DNA of 64,000 nt from an uncultured Pleomorphomonas sp. (GTDB taxonomy: Bacteria > Pseudomonadota > Alphaproteobacteria > Rhizobiales > Pleomorphomonadaceae): NCBI GenBank assembly GCA_937868725.1, contig CALMMQ010000106.1:1-64000 (forward strand), in the 5' to 3' direction. Under the pieces are notes generated by a model. That model did no database searches. It was given only the letters and a program-made list of their open reading frames with translations, and was not told where the DNA came from. How positions within the stretch are numbered: the stretch's first letter is position 1; each line of letters opens with the position of its first letter. A program made the translations under genes and the position numbers. Shown piece by piece: positions 19,012 to 27,174 of this stretch.

Positions 19012-19537
19012 GGGTCGTATTCATCACCCGTACGGTTTGAGTTCGGACCCTGACGGGCCTCCGACTGCCGTTCGTCCAGAACATCGCCCACTTGCGCGAT
19101 CTTCCCCGGTGCGGAGGACAGTCCCAGTCCAATTCGCCGTTTGGCTCGATTGTCCGTTTATCGTGGTTTCGTTAAGAAAGCCATGGTGTAAATCAACCTG
19201 TCCGGAACGTGGTGACGGAAATCCCATTGCCATGGGCTTTGCCTGCAACGAATTTGCTTGTCGCATCGACCGTTCGGGGCAGAAATCCAGTATCTTTCCT
19301 GTTGCGGTTTGTTCGGATGAAGCGGCTGTTTGCCGGTCCGGGCGCCGATGAATGCTGACTTGCCGACACGGCGGATTTCCGGGCAAAACGATTGAATTGG
19401 CGTCCCGCCATCCGCCTCTCAGCCACGGGGCCGGGCCGGGCTGGCCGCCTCGCCGCAGCGCCGGCGCCGGTCGCGTGACCGCAGTTCACCGTATGTTGGT
19501 ACATTTTTCCGTCGGACCTTGCGAGGATTGCTCGCCT
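19012..19537. other. Intergenic region, no gene supported
   Basis: About 525 bp between the start of pfkB and the stop of the EamA gene, both leftward. Open frames occur on both strands, but their translations are Arg/Pro-rich and show no family features. The region has locally lower GC around 19150-19320. It probably holds the pfkB promoter; nothing else was recognised. Confidence 0.45.
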
Positions 19538-19975
19538 TCAGCCGGCGAAGGCGACCAGTCCGGCGCCGGCGGCGATCAGCACAACACCGAGCCAGCCGGC
19601 GGGCGACAGGCGCTCGCCAAGCAGCAGGGCCGCGAGGATGGCGACCAGCACCACCGATAGCTTGTCGACCGGCGCGACGCGCGAGGCATCGCCGAGCTTG
19701 AGGGCGCGGAAGTAGCACAGCCAAGAGCCGCCGGTGGCCAGGCCGGAGAGAATCAGGGCCAGCCAGGCTCGGCCTGGCACGCTCGACGGCGCCGTCCAGT
19801 GGCCGCCGACCGCAACGATGGCGCCGGCCGTCAGCAGGATGACGAAGGTGCGGACGAGCGTGGCGAAGTCCGAATCGATGGCCGAGACGCCGATCTTGGC
19901 GAACAGCGCCGTCATGGCAGCGAATAGTGCCGACATCAGCGCCCAGAACGGCCAGTATTGCAGCAGTGATCGCAT
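19538..19975 (-). CDS. Single-domain EamA family membrane protein
   Basis: A 145-residue protein made of one EamA (DMT) domain with about five hydrophobic segments. Typical features include YFRALKLGDASRVAPVDKLS near the third segment and LLGERLSPAGWLGVVLIAAGA at the end. Full DMT transporters have two such domains; a single domain suggests it works as a dimer. The start at 19975 (MRSLLQYWPF) begins directly with a membrane segment; the open frame extends upstream as non-family sequence. The substrate is unknown. Confidence 0.87.
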   Translation of the reverse strand: MRSLLQYWPFWALMSALFAAMTALFAKIGVSAIDSDFATLVRTFVILLTAGAIVAVGGHWTAPSSVPGRAWLALILSGLATGGSWLCYFRALKLGDASRVAPVDKLSVVLVAILAALLLGERLSPAGWLGVVLIAAGAGLVAFAG

Positions 19976-20235
19976 CCAAACCTCGCTTCCGGCCGGGCTG
20001 ACCGCCCTTCGTTGCGTCTTGCCCTCGGCGCCTGCCGGCCCGATACTCGCGCACACTGAGTCTCGGTGCGCGGCCGGCGCCATTGTACGCCTCGACGAGC
20101 AGAGGCGCATGGCGGCGGCGGTGCGTGCACCAACAATTCGTTTTTCGCGTACCGTTCACGACAGCAATGCTTGATCCCACCGGCGCCATTGGCGCGAGAT
20201 CGACGATGGGGTCACAGCACAAGCCGGGAAGCCCC

Positions 20236-21030
20236 ATGGAATCAAATAGCGATCCGATCATCGTTCGCCACCGGGAACTCGAGACCTACGCCAACGCCGC
20301 CCTGCGGCTCGGCCGCGTCATGATGGAGTGCGGCGCATCGGTGAGCGTCGTCCATGCCGGCATGCGCATGGTGGTTCAGGGCTTCGGTGTCGACGACGTG
20401 TCGATGCGCTCCGGTTACGCCTCGTTGGAGATGACGCTGCACGTTGGCGGCACCACCATTACCCGCATGCTGCAGGTGGGGCGCCTGGGCGTCAATCATC
20501 GGCTCGATCAGGCGGTACGCCAGCTGGCGGTGCGGGCTTCCAAGGGCGGCATGGCGGTGGACGAGGTGGACGCCGAGCTGGCCCGACTGGTGCGTGATAC
20601 GCCGCGCCATCCGGCCTGGGTGGTGGCGGTGGCCGTCGGCATCGCCTGCGCCTCGTTCGGCCGGCTGCTCGGCATCGACTGGCTGGCCTTCGGACCGGTG
20701 CTGGTGGCCGGCTGCATCGGCCAGTACGTCCGCCATCAGCTGCTGCATCGCGGCGTCAACGTCTTCATCGTCGCCGGCGTCATCGCCTTCCTGTCGGCGA
20801 CGCTGGGTGGCATCGGCGCCATGCTGCTGCGGAGTTCGAGCGTCAACCTCGCCATGATGGCGTCGATCCTGCTGCTGGTGCCCGGCGTGCCATCGACCAA
20901 CGCTCAGACCGACATCATGGACGGCTATCCTACCATGGGCAGCGCCCGCGCCGTCTGGGTGCTGATGATCATGATTTTCGCGGCCGTTGGCGTCTGGTTC
21001 GCCGAGGCGCTCCTTGGCCTGAGGTCGTAA
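20236..21030 (+). CDS. ThrE-type threonine/serine exporter, N-terminal subunit
   Basis: A 264-residue protein of the ThrE/YjjP group (DUF1212). The soluble N-terminal part contains LGRVMMECGASVSVVHAGM, and the C-terminal half has about five membrane segments, including VPGVPSTNAQTDIMDGY. Full ThrE proteins are fused to a second membrane domain; here that domain is the next gene, 2 bp downstream. The start is uncertain: 20236 follows GGGAAG and 20206 is a possible alternative. Confidence 0.85.
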   Translation: MESNSDPIIVRHRELETYANAALRLGRVMMECGASVSVVHAGMRMVVQGFGVDDVSMRSGYASLEMTLHVGGTTITRMLQVGRLGVNHRLDQAVRQLAVRASKGGMAVDEVDAELARLVRDTPRHPAWVVAVAVGIACASFGRLLGIDWLAFGPVLVAGCIGQYVRHQLLHRGVNVFIVAGVIAFLSATLGGIGAMLLRSSSVNLAMMASILLLVPGVPSTNAQTDIMDGYPTMGSARAVWVLMIMIFAAVGVWFAEALLGLRS

Positions 21031-21032
21031 GC

Positions 21033-21500
21033 ATGCTGGAACTTCTGCCGCACCTTCTGCATCAGGCGCTGTTCGGCGCCTTCGCCGCCGCCGGCTTCGG
21101 CGTGCTGTTCAACTTTGGCTTCCGGGCGCTGCCGTGGTGCGCCGGGGCAGGGGCGCTGGCGCTCGCCGTGCGCACGCTCGGTCAGGACATGGCGTGGAGC
21201 CTCGAAGGCGCCTCGTTCGCCGCCGCCATCGTCACCTCGTGCGCCGTGTCGATCCTGCGCCGCCAGCTCGGCCCGGCCTGCAACGCCGTCGCCCTGTCGG
21301 GCTGCATCCCCATGGTGCCCGGCGCCTTCTTCGGCCAAGCGCTGCTCGGCTTCTTCGCCCTGACGGCGCCCAATCCGGACGACGCCGTCGTCACCGCCAT
21401 CATGGCGGTGGAGCACATCCTGCGCGTCGTCTTCACCCTTGGCGCCATCGGTGCCGGTCTGGCCATTCCGGCCCAGCTGCTGCGCAATCAGGATTTCTGA
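21033..21500 (+). CDS. ThrE-type exporter, C-terminal subunit (YjjB-like)
   Basis: A 155-residue membrane protein with about five hydrophobic segments, matching the ThrE_2/YjjB domain. The SGCIPMVPGAFFGQA segment is typical of the second half of ThrE. It starts 2 bp after the YjjP-like gene, so the two halves are a split transporter translated together. The proposed role is export of threonine/serine or related small acids, by family. Confidence 0.87.
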   Translation: MLELLPHLLHQALFGAFAAAGFGVLFNFGFRALPWCAGAGALALAVRTLGQDMAWSLEGASFAAAIVTSCAVSILRRQLGPACNAVALSGCIPMVPGAFFGQALLGFFALTAPNPDDAVVTAIMAVEHILRVVFTLGAIGAGLAIPAQLLRNQDF

Positions 21501-21508
21501 GGCCGAAC

Positions 21509-22159
21509 ATGGATGTGCCGTCCCCCGCGCAGGACTTCCGCCGCTTCATCGCCGGGCGGACGTTCGCGACGGCGCTGGCCGATCCGCCGTGGCAGTTCGC
21601 CAACCGTACCGGCAAAGTGGCGCCCGAACACCGCCGCCTCAGCCGCTACGGCACGCTCGACCTTGAGGCCATCAAGGCGCTGCCGGTGGCCGAGGCGCTG
21701 ACGGCCACCGCCCACCTCTATCTCTGGGTACCCAACGCTCTGCTGCCCGAGGGGCTGGAGGTGCTGAAGGCCTGGGGCTTTACCTACAAGTCGAATATCG
21801 TCTGGCACAAGCTGCGCAAGGACGGCGGCTCCGACGGCCGCGGTGTCGGCTTCTACTTCCGCAACGTCACCGAACTCATCCTGTTCGGCACGCGCGGCAA
21901 GAATGCCCGCACGCTGGCGCCGGGACGACGGCAGGTCAACTACGTCGGCACGCGCAAGCGCGAGCATTCGCGCAAGCCCGACGAACAGTATCCGCTGATC
22001 GAGAGCTGTTCGCCCGGCCCCTACCTCGAGCTGTTCGGGCGGGGCTTGCGGCCGGGCTGGAGCGTCTGGGGCAATCAGGCCGACGCCGATTACGCCCCGA
22101 CCTGGTCCACCTACGCCCACAACTCGGCGGCGCCCGTCGAGGGCGACGGCGACGGCTGA
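21509..22159 (+). CDS. MT-A70 family adenine methyltransferase
   Basis: A 216-residue MT-A70 protein. The catalytic motif DPPW is at residues 25-28, preceded by the SAM-fold strand ATALA. Further family features are AHLYLWVPNALLPEGLEVLKAWGF, YKSNIVWHK and a C-terminal ELFGR followed by GWSVWGNQ. It starts 8 bp after the ThrE pair on the same strand. MT-A70 proteins methylate N6 of adenine in DNA or RNA; target and biological role here are unknown. The insertion element begins 20 bp after its stop, so it may have lost a downstream neighbour. Confidence 0.88.
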   Translation: MDVPSPAQDFRRFIAGRTFATALADPPWQFANRTGKVAPEHRRLSRYGTLDLEAIKALPVAEALTATAHLYLWVPNALLPEGLEVLKAWGFTYKSNIVWHKLRKDGGSDGRGVGFYFRNVTELILFGTRGKNARTLAPGRRQVNYVGTRKREHSRKPDEQYPLIESCSPGPYLELFGRGLRPGWSVWGNQADADYAPTWSTYAHNSAAPVEGDGDG

Positions 22160-22170
22160 ACAGCCGGTCC

Positions 22171-22178
22171 GGCGGCCG
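22171..22178. repeat. Target-site duplication, left copy
   Basis: GGCGGCCG directly abuts the left inverted repeat. The same 8 bp occur at 24751-24758 next to the right inverted repeat. Confidence 0.85.
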
Positions 22179-22201
22179 GGTAGTGTCTCAGTTTGAAATT
22201 T
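22179..22201 (+). repeat. Left terminal inverted repeat
   Basis: This 23-bp end begins GGTAGTGTCTCAGTTTGAA and is complementary to 24728-24750 with one mismatch. Confidence 0.92.
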
Positions 22202-22271
22202 GGCCCTCTTGACGAGCGCCACACGATGGCCGAATCCCGTGTTATGCTAAGCGCAAAGCATGGAGGTGATC

Positions 22272-22478
22272 ATGTCTCGCCTATCAAACTCTGACTACAA
22301 AATCCTAGATGCGTTTATGCGGGCGGTATTGACTCGCGTTGAAAGCGGCAAGTCAGGCGTCCCCGATGCGCTAGCGGATATTATGCATCCCCTGACCGCA
22401 TGGGATAATGGGAATGAACAGGAATTTTCTCCGTGGATGAAGCTGAAGCTGGTGGAATGGACGGAACAAAATGCCTAA
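22272..22478 (+). CDS. Passenger gene 1, unknown 68-residue protein
   Basis: A small acidic protein of 68 residues, beginning MSRLSNSDYKILDAFMRAVL and containing a Trp-rich C-terminus (PWMKLKLVEWTEQNA). The start at 22272 follows an excellent ribosome site (GGAGGTGATCATG). The stop overlaps the next start by 8 bp. No family was recognised. Its place between the element's inverted repeat and the next passenger gene shows that it travels with the element. Confidence 0.75.
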   Translation: MSRLSNSDYKILDAFMRAVLTRVESGKSGVPDALADIMHPLTAWDNGNEQEFSPWMKLKLVEWTEQNA

Positions 22479-22704
22479 GGGCCCCAAGGGCGAGAAGCGC
22501 CCCGCCGACGTGATCGGCAACGCCGTCCACATCATGCGCATTGCGACGGGCGAGGTCGAGGAAGCCTCGCCCATCGATGACGGCAAGGATCCCGCTGCGA
22601 AGGCGCTCGGGGCGAAGGGTGGACGCGCACGAGCGGACGCTATGACGCCGGAGCGCAGGGCGGAGATTGCCAAGGCGGCGGCGGCGAAGCGGTGGGGGAG
22701 ATAG
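22471..22704 (+). CDS. Passenger gene 2, small basic protein with Ala/Lys tail
   Basis: A 77-residue protein. The N-terminal half (GNAVHIMRIATGEVEE) is followed by GAKGGRARADAMTPERRAEIAKAAAAKRWGR. The C-terminal tail is the same kind of KGGKARAEKLS...RSDIAKKAATSRW sequence found at the N-terminus of the third passenger protein. That shared module is visible by eye and suggests a common binding function, perhaps nucleic-acid contact. It overlaps passenger 1 by 8 bp. Confidence 0.75.
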   Translation: MPKGPKGEKRPADVIGNAVHIMRIATGEVEEASPIDDGKDPAAKALGAKGGRARADAMTPERRAEIAKAAAAKRWGR

Positions 22705-22771
22705 CAAGCATGCACCTGCTGCTGCTTGCATGCTTGCTACACCTATGATAGCAAGCATGCAAGCAAGCATG
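22702..22771. repeat. Iteron-like array TAGCAAGCATGCA
   Basis: Three 13-bp copies occur: direct at 22702-22714, inverted at 22727-22739 and direct at 22749-22761, with a partial AGCAAGCATG at 22762-22771. They fill the gap between passenger genes 2 and 3, directly upstream of the P63C start. This layout fits an operator array. Confidence 0.75.
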
Positions 22772-22781
22772 GGGGGAGAAT

Positions 22782-23822
22782 ATGAAGGATCTCTTCGACC
22801 AGGAAATAACACCTCAGTCAAAAGGCGGTAAGGCACGTGCTGAAAAGCTATCTGCCGAACAGCGCAGTGATATTGCAAAAAAAGCCGCCACATCTCGATG
22901 GGCAACTGAAGAAGACGTCTTGCAAGCAAGCCACGGATCAAGTGACCGTCCATTAATTATCGGAGATTTGCGAATTCCTTGCTACGTATTGAAAGATGGC
23001 CGGCGGGTTCTTTCACTTGGTGGCATGATCGACGCGTTGGGAATGTCAAAGGGAAGCGGTACCCCAGGGCGGGGTGATAGACTGGTCCAATTTGCGGCAT
23101 CAAAGACTATTTCTCCTTACCTTTCCAATGACTTAATCAGGATGATGAATGAGCCTATTCGGTTTCGCGCTCCATCCGGGGGATCGATGGCATATGGCTA
23201 CGAGGCCACGATCCTGCCGGAAGTCTGCGATGCAGTATTGCGTGCGAGACAGGAAGGAGTGTTATTGCGAAGGCAGAGTCATATCGCCGAAAGATGCGAG
23301 ATTCTAGTTAGAGGTCTTGCGCGTGTCGGGATTATTGCGCTTGTCGATGAAGCGACTGGATATCAGGAGCTACGCGATAGAACTGCGCTAGAAGAAATAT
23401 TGAATAAATATATTTCTAATGAGCTCCAAAAATGGACAAAAACATTTCCAGATGACTATTTTACGAATATATTCAGGTTGCGTAAATGGAAGATGCCAAA
23501 CCTTCCAACAGCGCGCCCAGGTGCGATAGCTGCTTTTACGAAGGATATTGTTTATTCCCGATTGGCTCCAGGTGTGCTTGCGGAGTTAGAGGAAAAAATC
23601 CCAACAGATGGGCACGGGAGACGCAAGGCTAAGTTATTTCAGGGCCTCACATCGGATCACGGCCATCCTAAACTGAAAGAGCATTTAAACGACGTCGTTT
23701 TATTGATGAAAGCATCAGATCAATGGACAGAATTTAGAAAGCTTCTGGATCGAGTCAAGCCGCGCATCAGCGCGCCAGGTGAACTGCCATATTACACCGG
23801 CGAACCTGATAAAAAATCTTGA
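22782..23822 (+). CDS. Passenger gene 3, P63C-domain protein
   Basis: A 346-residue protein. Residues 1-45 carry a KGGKARAEKLS...KKAATSRW module like that of passenger 2. The rest matches what is known as the P63C domain family, seen in FRLRKWKMPNLPTARPGAIAAF and KLKEHLNDVVLLMKAS near the C-terminus. P63C proteins are of unknown function and often phage- or element-borne. The gene is clearly more AT-rich than the chromosome and than the transposase. It ends 26 bp before the transposase start. Confidence 0.85.
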   Translation: MKDLFDQEITPQSKGGKARAEKLSAEQRSDIAKKAATSRWATEEDVLQASHGSSDRPLIIGDLRIPCYVLKDGRRVLSLGGMIDALGMSKGSGTPGRGDRLVQFAASKTISPYLSNDLIRMMNEPIRFRAPSGGSMAYGYEATILPEVCDAVLRARQEGVLLRRQSHIAERCEILVRGLARVGIIALVDEATGYQELRDRTALEEILNKYISNELQKWTKTFPDDYFTNIFRLRKWKMPNLPTARPGAIAAFTKDIVYSRLAPGVLAELEEKIPTDGHGRRKAKLFQGLTSDHGHPKLKEHLNDVVLLMKASDQWTEFRKLLDRVKPRISAPGELPYYTGEPDKKS

Positions 23823-23847
23823 CGGTAAGCATGAAAGTTCATATTGT

Positions 23848-24741
23848 ATGGGCATGAACAAGCTGCCTGTGACCAAGCGCGCCCAAATCCTCAACATGCT
23901 CTGCGAGGGATCATCCATGCGGTCGATCTCACGTGTGGCGGATGTGTCGATCAACACCGTTTCGAAGCTGCTTGAGGATGCCGGCGAGTTTTGTGCGGCG
24001 TTCCATGACGAGAATGTTCGGGGCGTGAAGGCGAGGCGAGTCCAGGTCGATGAAATCTGGTCATTCGTCTACGCCAAGCAAAAGAACGTTGCCGACGCCA
24101 AAGCTGCCCCTGACGGCGCTGGCGATGCGTGGACGTGGACGGCACTTGATGCCGATAGCAAGTTGGTCGTGTCGTTCTTCGTCGGTGGCCGCGACGGAGA
24201 TTGCGCCAAGTGGTTCATGGACGACGTGGCGTCCCGTCTGGCAACGCGCGTTCAACTGACCAGCGACGGGCACAAGGCATACCTCGAAGCCGTCGAGGGT
24301 GCTTTTGGCTGCGATGTGGACTATGCACAGTTGGTCAAAATCTACGGCGCCGCGCCTGAGAGCGCCAAGGGGCGGTACAGCCCCGCTGAATGCACTGGCA
24401 TCAAGAAGACTCCGGTTGAAGGCAACCCCGATCCGAAGCACATCAGCACGAGTTACGTAGAGCGCGCCAACCTGACCATGCGCATGTCAATGCGCCGGTT
24501 CACTCGCCTGACAAACGCCTTTTCGAAGAAGCTCGAAAACCACGTCCACATGATCGCGATCTATACAGTCTGGTACAACTGGATGCGCATCCACAAGACG
24601 CTTCGTGTTGCACCGGCAATGGCCGCTGGTCTGACGGATAAGCTCATGGGCTGGGACGATCTGATTGCGGCGATGGATGCGGCTGAGCAGCCGAAGAAGC
24701 GCGGCCCCTACAAAAAGCGCGGCGATGAAAATTCAAACTGA
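23848..24741 (+). CDS. IS1/IS1595-like DDE transposase
   Basis: A 297-residue transposase. The N-terminal HTH segment (GSSMRSISRVADVSINTVSKLL) is followed by a DDE core: Asp in VDEIWSFV, Asp in LTSDGHKAYL and Glu in SYVERANLTMRM, with the IS1-style C-terminal FSKKLENHVHMIAIYTVWYN. The Lys-rich tail ends inside the right inverted repeat. The start could be 23848 or 23854. All catalytic residues are present, so it is probably active. Confidence 0.9.
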   Translation: MGMNKLPVTKRAQILNMLCEGSSMRSISRVADVSINTVSKLLEDAGEFCAAFHDENVRGVKARRVQVDEIWSFVYAKQKNVADAKAAPDGAGDAWTWTALDADSKLVVSFFVGGRDGDCAKWFMDDVASRLATRVQLTSDGHKAYLEAVEGAFGCDVDYAQLVKIYGAAPESAKGRYSPAECTGIKKTPVEGNPDPKHISTSYVERANLTMRMSMRRFTRLTNAFSKKLENHVHMIAIYTVWYNWMRIHKTLRVAPAMAAGLTDKLMGWDDLIAAMDAAEQPKKRGPYKKRGDENSN

Positions 24742-24750
24742 GACACTACC
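24728..24750 (-). repeat. Right terminal inverted repeat
   Basis: This is the complement of the left 23-bp end with one mismatch. It contains the transposase stop codon (24739-24741) and abuts the duplicated GGCGGCCG at 24751-24758. Confidence 0.92.
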
Positions 24751-24856
24751 GGCGGCCGCCGAGGCTGGACAATCCACGGGCAGTTGCCTAAAAGCGGACC
24801 GGTTTAGCCCCGCTTACCCGCGTTGTCTGCGGGAGTGAGCAACAAAAGGACCCGAA

Positions 24857-26818
24857 ATGATCCATGTGACTTTCCCGGATGGTTCGGTGCGCGAGTTCGC
24901 CGCCGGCATCTCCGGCGCCGAAATCGCTGCCGGCATCTCCAAATCGCTCGCCAAGAAAGCCGTCGCCATGACGGTCGACGGCGTGCTGGCCGATCTCAAG
25001 GATGCCATCACCGCCGACGCGCGGTTCGAGATCGTGACGCGCGATGATCCGCGCGCTCTCGAACTGATCCGCCATGACGCGGCCCACGTGATGGCCGAAG
25101 CTGTGCAGGAGCTGTTCCCCGGCACGCAGGTGACCATCGGCCCGGTGATCGAGAACGGCTTCTATTACGATTTCTTCCGACCGGAAGGCCCGTTCACCAC
25201 CGACGATCTGCCGAAGATCGAGGCGAAGATGCGCGAGATCATCGCTCGCGACGCGTCCATCACCAAGGAAGTGTGGACGCGCGATCAGGCCCGCGAATGG
25301 TTCTCGGCCAAGGGCGAGGCGTTCAAGGTCGAGCTCATCGATTCCATCCCCGACGCGCAGGACCTCAAGATCTACCGTCAGGGCCAGTGGCTCGACCTCT
25401 GCCGCGGCCCGCACATGCCCTCGACCGCCAAGATCGGTTCGGCTTTCAAGCTGATGAAGGTGGCCGGCGCCTACTGGCGCGGCGATTCGAGCCGCGAGAT
25501 GCTGACGCGCATCTACGCCACCGCCTGGCAGACCGAGGACGACCTCAAGGCCTACCTGACCATGCTTGAAGAAGCCGAGAAGCGCGATCATCGCCGCCTC
25601 GGCCGCGAGATGGACCTGTTCCACTTCCAGGAAGAAGGTCCGGGCGTGGTGTTCTGGCACGCCAAGGGCTGGTCGATGTTCCAGGAGTTGACGGCCTACA
25701 TGCGCCGGCGTCTCAAGGGCGACTATCTCGAGGTCAACGCGCCGCAGGTGCTCGACAAGGTGCTGTGGGAGACCTCCGGCCACTGGGGCTGGTACAAGGA
25801 AAACATGTTCGCCGTGCAGTCGGCCGGCGATGAGGCCGAGGACAAGCGCATCTTCGCGCTGAAGCCGATGAACTGCCCCGGCCACATCCAGATCTTCAAG
25901 CACGGTCTCAAGAGCTACCGCGATCTGCCGATGCGCCTTGCCGAGTTCGGCGCGGTGCACCGCTACGAGCCGTCGGGCGCCATGCACGGGCTGATGCGCG
26001 TGCGCGGCTTCACGCAGGACGACGCCCACATCTTCTGCACCGAGGCCGACATGGCCGCCGAGTGCATGAAGATCAACGACCTCATCCTGTCGGTGTATGA
26101 GGATTTCGGCTTCTCCGAGATCATGGTCAAGCTGTCGACCCGGCCGGAAAAGCGCGTCGGTTCGGACGATCTCTGGGATCACGCCGAAGAGGTGATGACG
26201 CGCGTGCTCGGCGAGATCGCCGAGAAGTCGGGCGGCCGCATCAAGACCGGCATCAACCCGGGCGAGGGGGCCTTCTACGGCCCGAAGTTCGAATACACGC
26301 TGCGTGACGCCATCGGCCGCGAGTGGCAGTGCGGCACGACGCAGGTCGACTTCAACCTGCCGGAGCGCTTCGGTGCCTTCTACGTCGATGCCGACGGCGG
26401 CAAGAAGACGCCGGTGATGATCCACCGCGCCATCTGCGGTTCGATGGAGCGCTTCCTCGGCATTCTCATCGAGAACTTCGCCGGTCACTTCCCGCTGTGG
26501 TTCGCCCCCTCGCAGGTGATGGTCACCACCATCACCTCGGAGGCCGACGACTACGCCCGGTCGGTGTACCAGCGGCTGCTGCGCCTCGGCGTCCGCGCCG
26601 AACTCGACATCCGCAACGAGAAGATCAACTACAAGGTCCGCGAGCACTCGCTGGCCAAGATCCCGATGATCTTCGTCTGCGGCAAGCGTGAGGCGGAAGA
26701 GGGGACGGTCAACATCCGCACCCTCGGCTCGCAGCATCCGAAGTCGATGAGCCTCGACGAGGCCTGCGCCATGCTGAAGGCCGAGATCGTGCCGCCGGAC
26801 GTCAAGCGTCTGGCCTGA
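24857..26818 (+). CDS. thrS: Threonine-tRNA ligase
   Basis: A 653-residue class II synthetase of normal length. It has the N-terminal TGS domain ([19 protein letters not shown]), the editing/SAD region ([24 protein letters not shown]), the catalytic core with zinc ligands in MNCPGH plus later His, and the anticodon-binding domain ([19 protein letters not shown]). It charges tRNA-Thr. The insertion element ends about 100 bp upstream, so its native promoter region may have been shifted or replaced. Confidence 0.98.
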   Translation: MIHVTFPDGSVREFAAGISGAEIAAGISKSLAKKAVAMTVDGVLADLKDAITADARFEIVTRDDPRALELIRHDAAHVMAEAVQELFPGTQVTIGPVIENGFYYDFFRPEGPFTTDDLPKIEAKMREIIARDASITKEVWTRDQAREWFSAKGEAFKVELIDSIPDAQDLKIYRQGQWLDLCRGPHMPSTAKIGSAFKLMKVAGAYWRGDSSREMLTRIYATAWQTEDDLKAYLTMLEEAEKRDHRRLGREMDLFHFQEEGPGVVFWHAKGWSMFQELTAYMRRRLKGDYLEVNAPQVLDKVLWETSGHWGWYKENMFAVQSAGDEAEDKRIFALKPMNCPGHIQIFKHGLKSYRDLPMRLAEFGAVHRYEPSGAMHGLMRVRGFTQDDAHIFCTEADMAAECMKINDLILSVYEDFGFSEIMVKLSTRPEKRVGSDDLWDHAEEVMTRVLGEIAEKSGGRIKTGINPGEGAFYGPKFEYTLRDAIGREWQCGTTQVDFNLPERFGAFYVDADGGKKTPVMIHRAICGSMERFLGILIENFAGHFPLWFAPSQVMVTTITSEADDYARSVYQRLLRLGVRAELDIRNEKINYKVREHSLAKIPMIFVCGKREAEEGTVNIRTLGSQHPKSMSLDEACAMLKAEIVPPDVKRLA

Positions 26819-26844
26819 TCGCCGGCGATCCACCCCGCATACGA

Positions 26845-26870
26845 AAAGGCCCGGAGCGATCCGGGCCTTT
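26845..26870. terminator. Terminator after thrS
   Basis: An 11-bp perfect stem AAAGGCCCGGA/TCCGGGCCTTT with the loop GCGA, 27 bp after the thrS stop. It converges with the small gene at 26892 and may work for both. Confidence 0.9.
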
Positions 26871-26891
26871 GGCATTTCCGTGGTGTCCAGC

Positions 26892-27074
26892 TCAGGCGGG
26901 GGTGCAGGTCATGCCGTTGCGCTGGGCATTGTCGATGCAGTCCTGCCTGTTGCTGTAGCCTTGCGACGAGGCGCCGACGATGCGGCCGTTCGAGGCCGTC
27001 CGCCGCCAGCGCCAGCCGTCATTGGCCAGATAGATTTCCCAAGTGTCGCCGTTCTTGTCCTTGCAGCTTGCCAT
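26892..27074 (-). CDS. DUF1508 (YegP-like) small protein
   Basis: A 60-residue protein made of one DUF1508 unit: TWEIYLANDGWRWRRTASNGRIV followed by SQGYSNRQDCIDNAQRN. YegP-like proteins have one or more such units and unknown function. The start is set by GGAGGAAACC directly before the ATG at 27074. It ends against the thrS terminator. Confidence 0.85.
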   Translation of the reverse strand: MASCKDKNGDTWEIYLANDGWRWRRTASNGRIVGASSQGYSNRQDCIDNAQRNGMTCTPA

Positions 27075-27174
27075 GGTTTCCTCCATTGGATGCAACCATG
27101 ATGGGCTAGCACGCCGACGAGACGACGTTCCAGAAACCATATAAACGCCTGGGTTGTATCGCTTCGCTCGCGCT

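Larger units (their letters stand above)
22179..24750 (+). mobile_element. IS1/IS1595-like insertion element with passenger genes
   Basis: The 2,572-bp element is bounded by 23-bp inverted repeats matching at 22 of 23 positions (GGTAGTGTCTCAGTTTGAA...), with 8-bp direct repeats GGCGGCCG on both sides. It encodes a DDE transposase whose stop codon lies within the right repeat, plus three genes in front of it. An 8-bp duplication and IS1/IS1595-like transposase indicate a cut- or copy-type DDE element. Clean ends and duplications suggest recent insertion. Confidence 0.92.

Noticed and set aside
22702..22771. CRISPR array
   Set aside because: Only three to four 13-bp units, one inverted, with spacers of about 10 bp and no cas genes.
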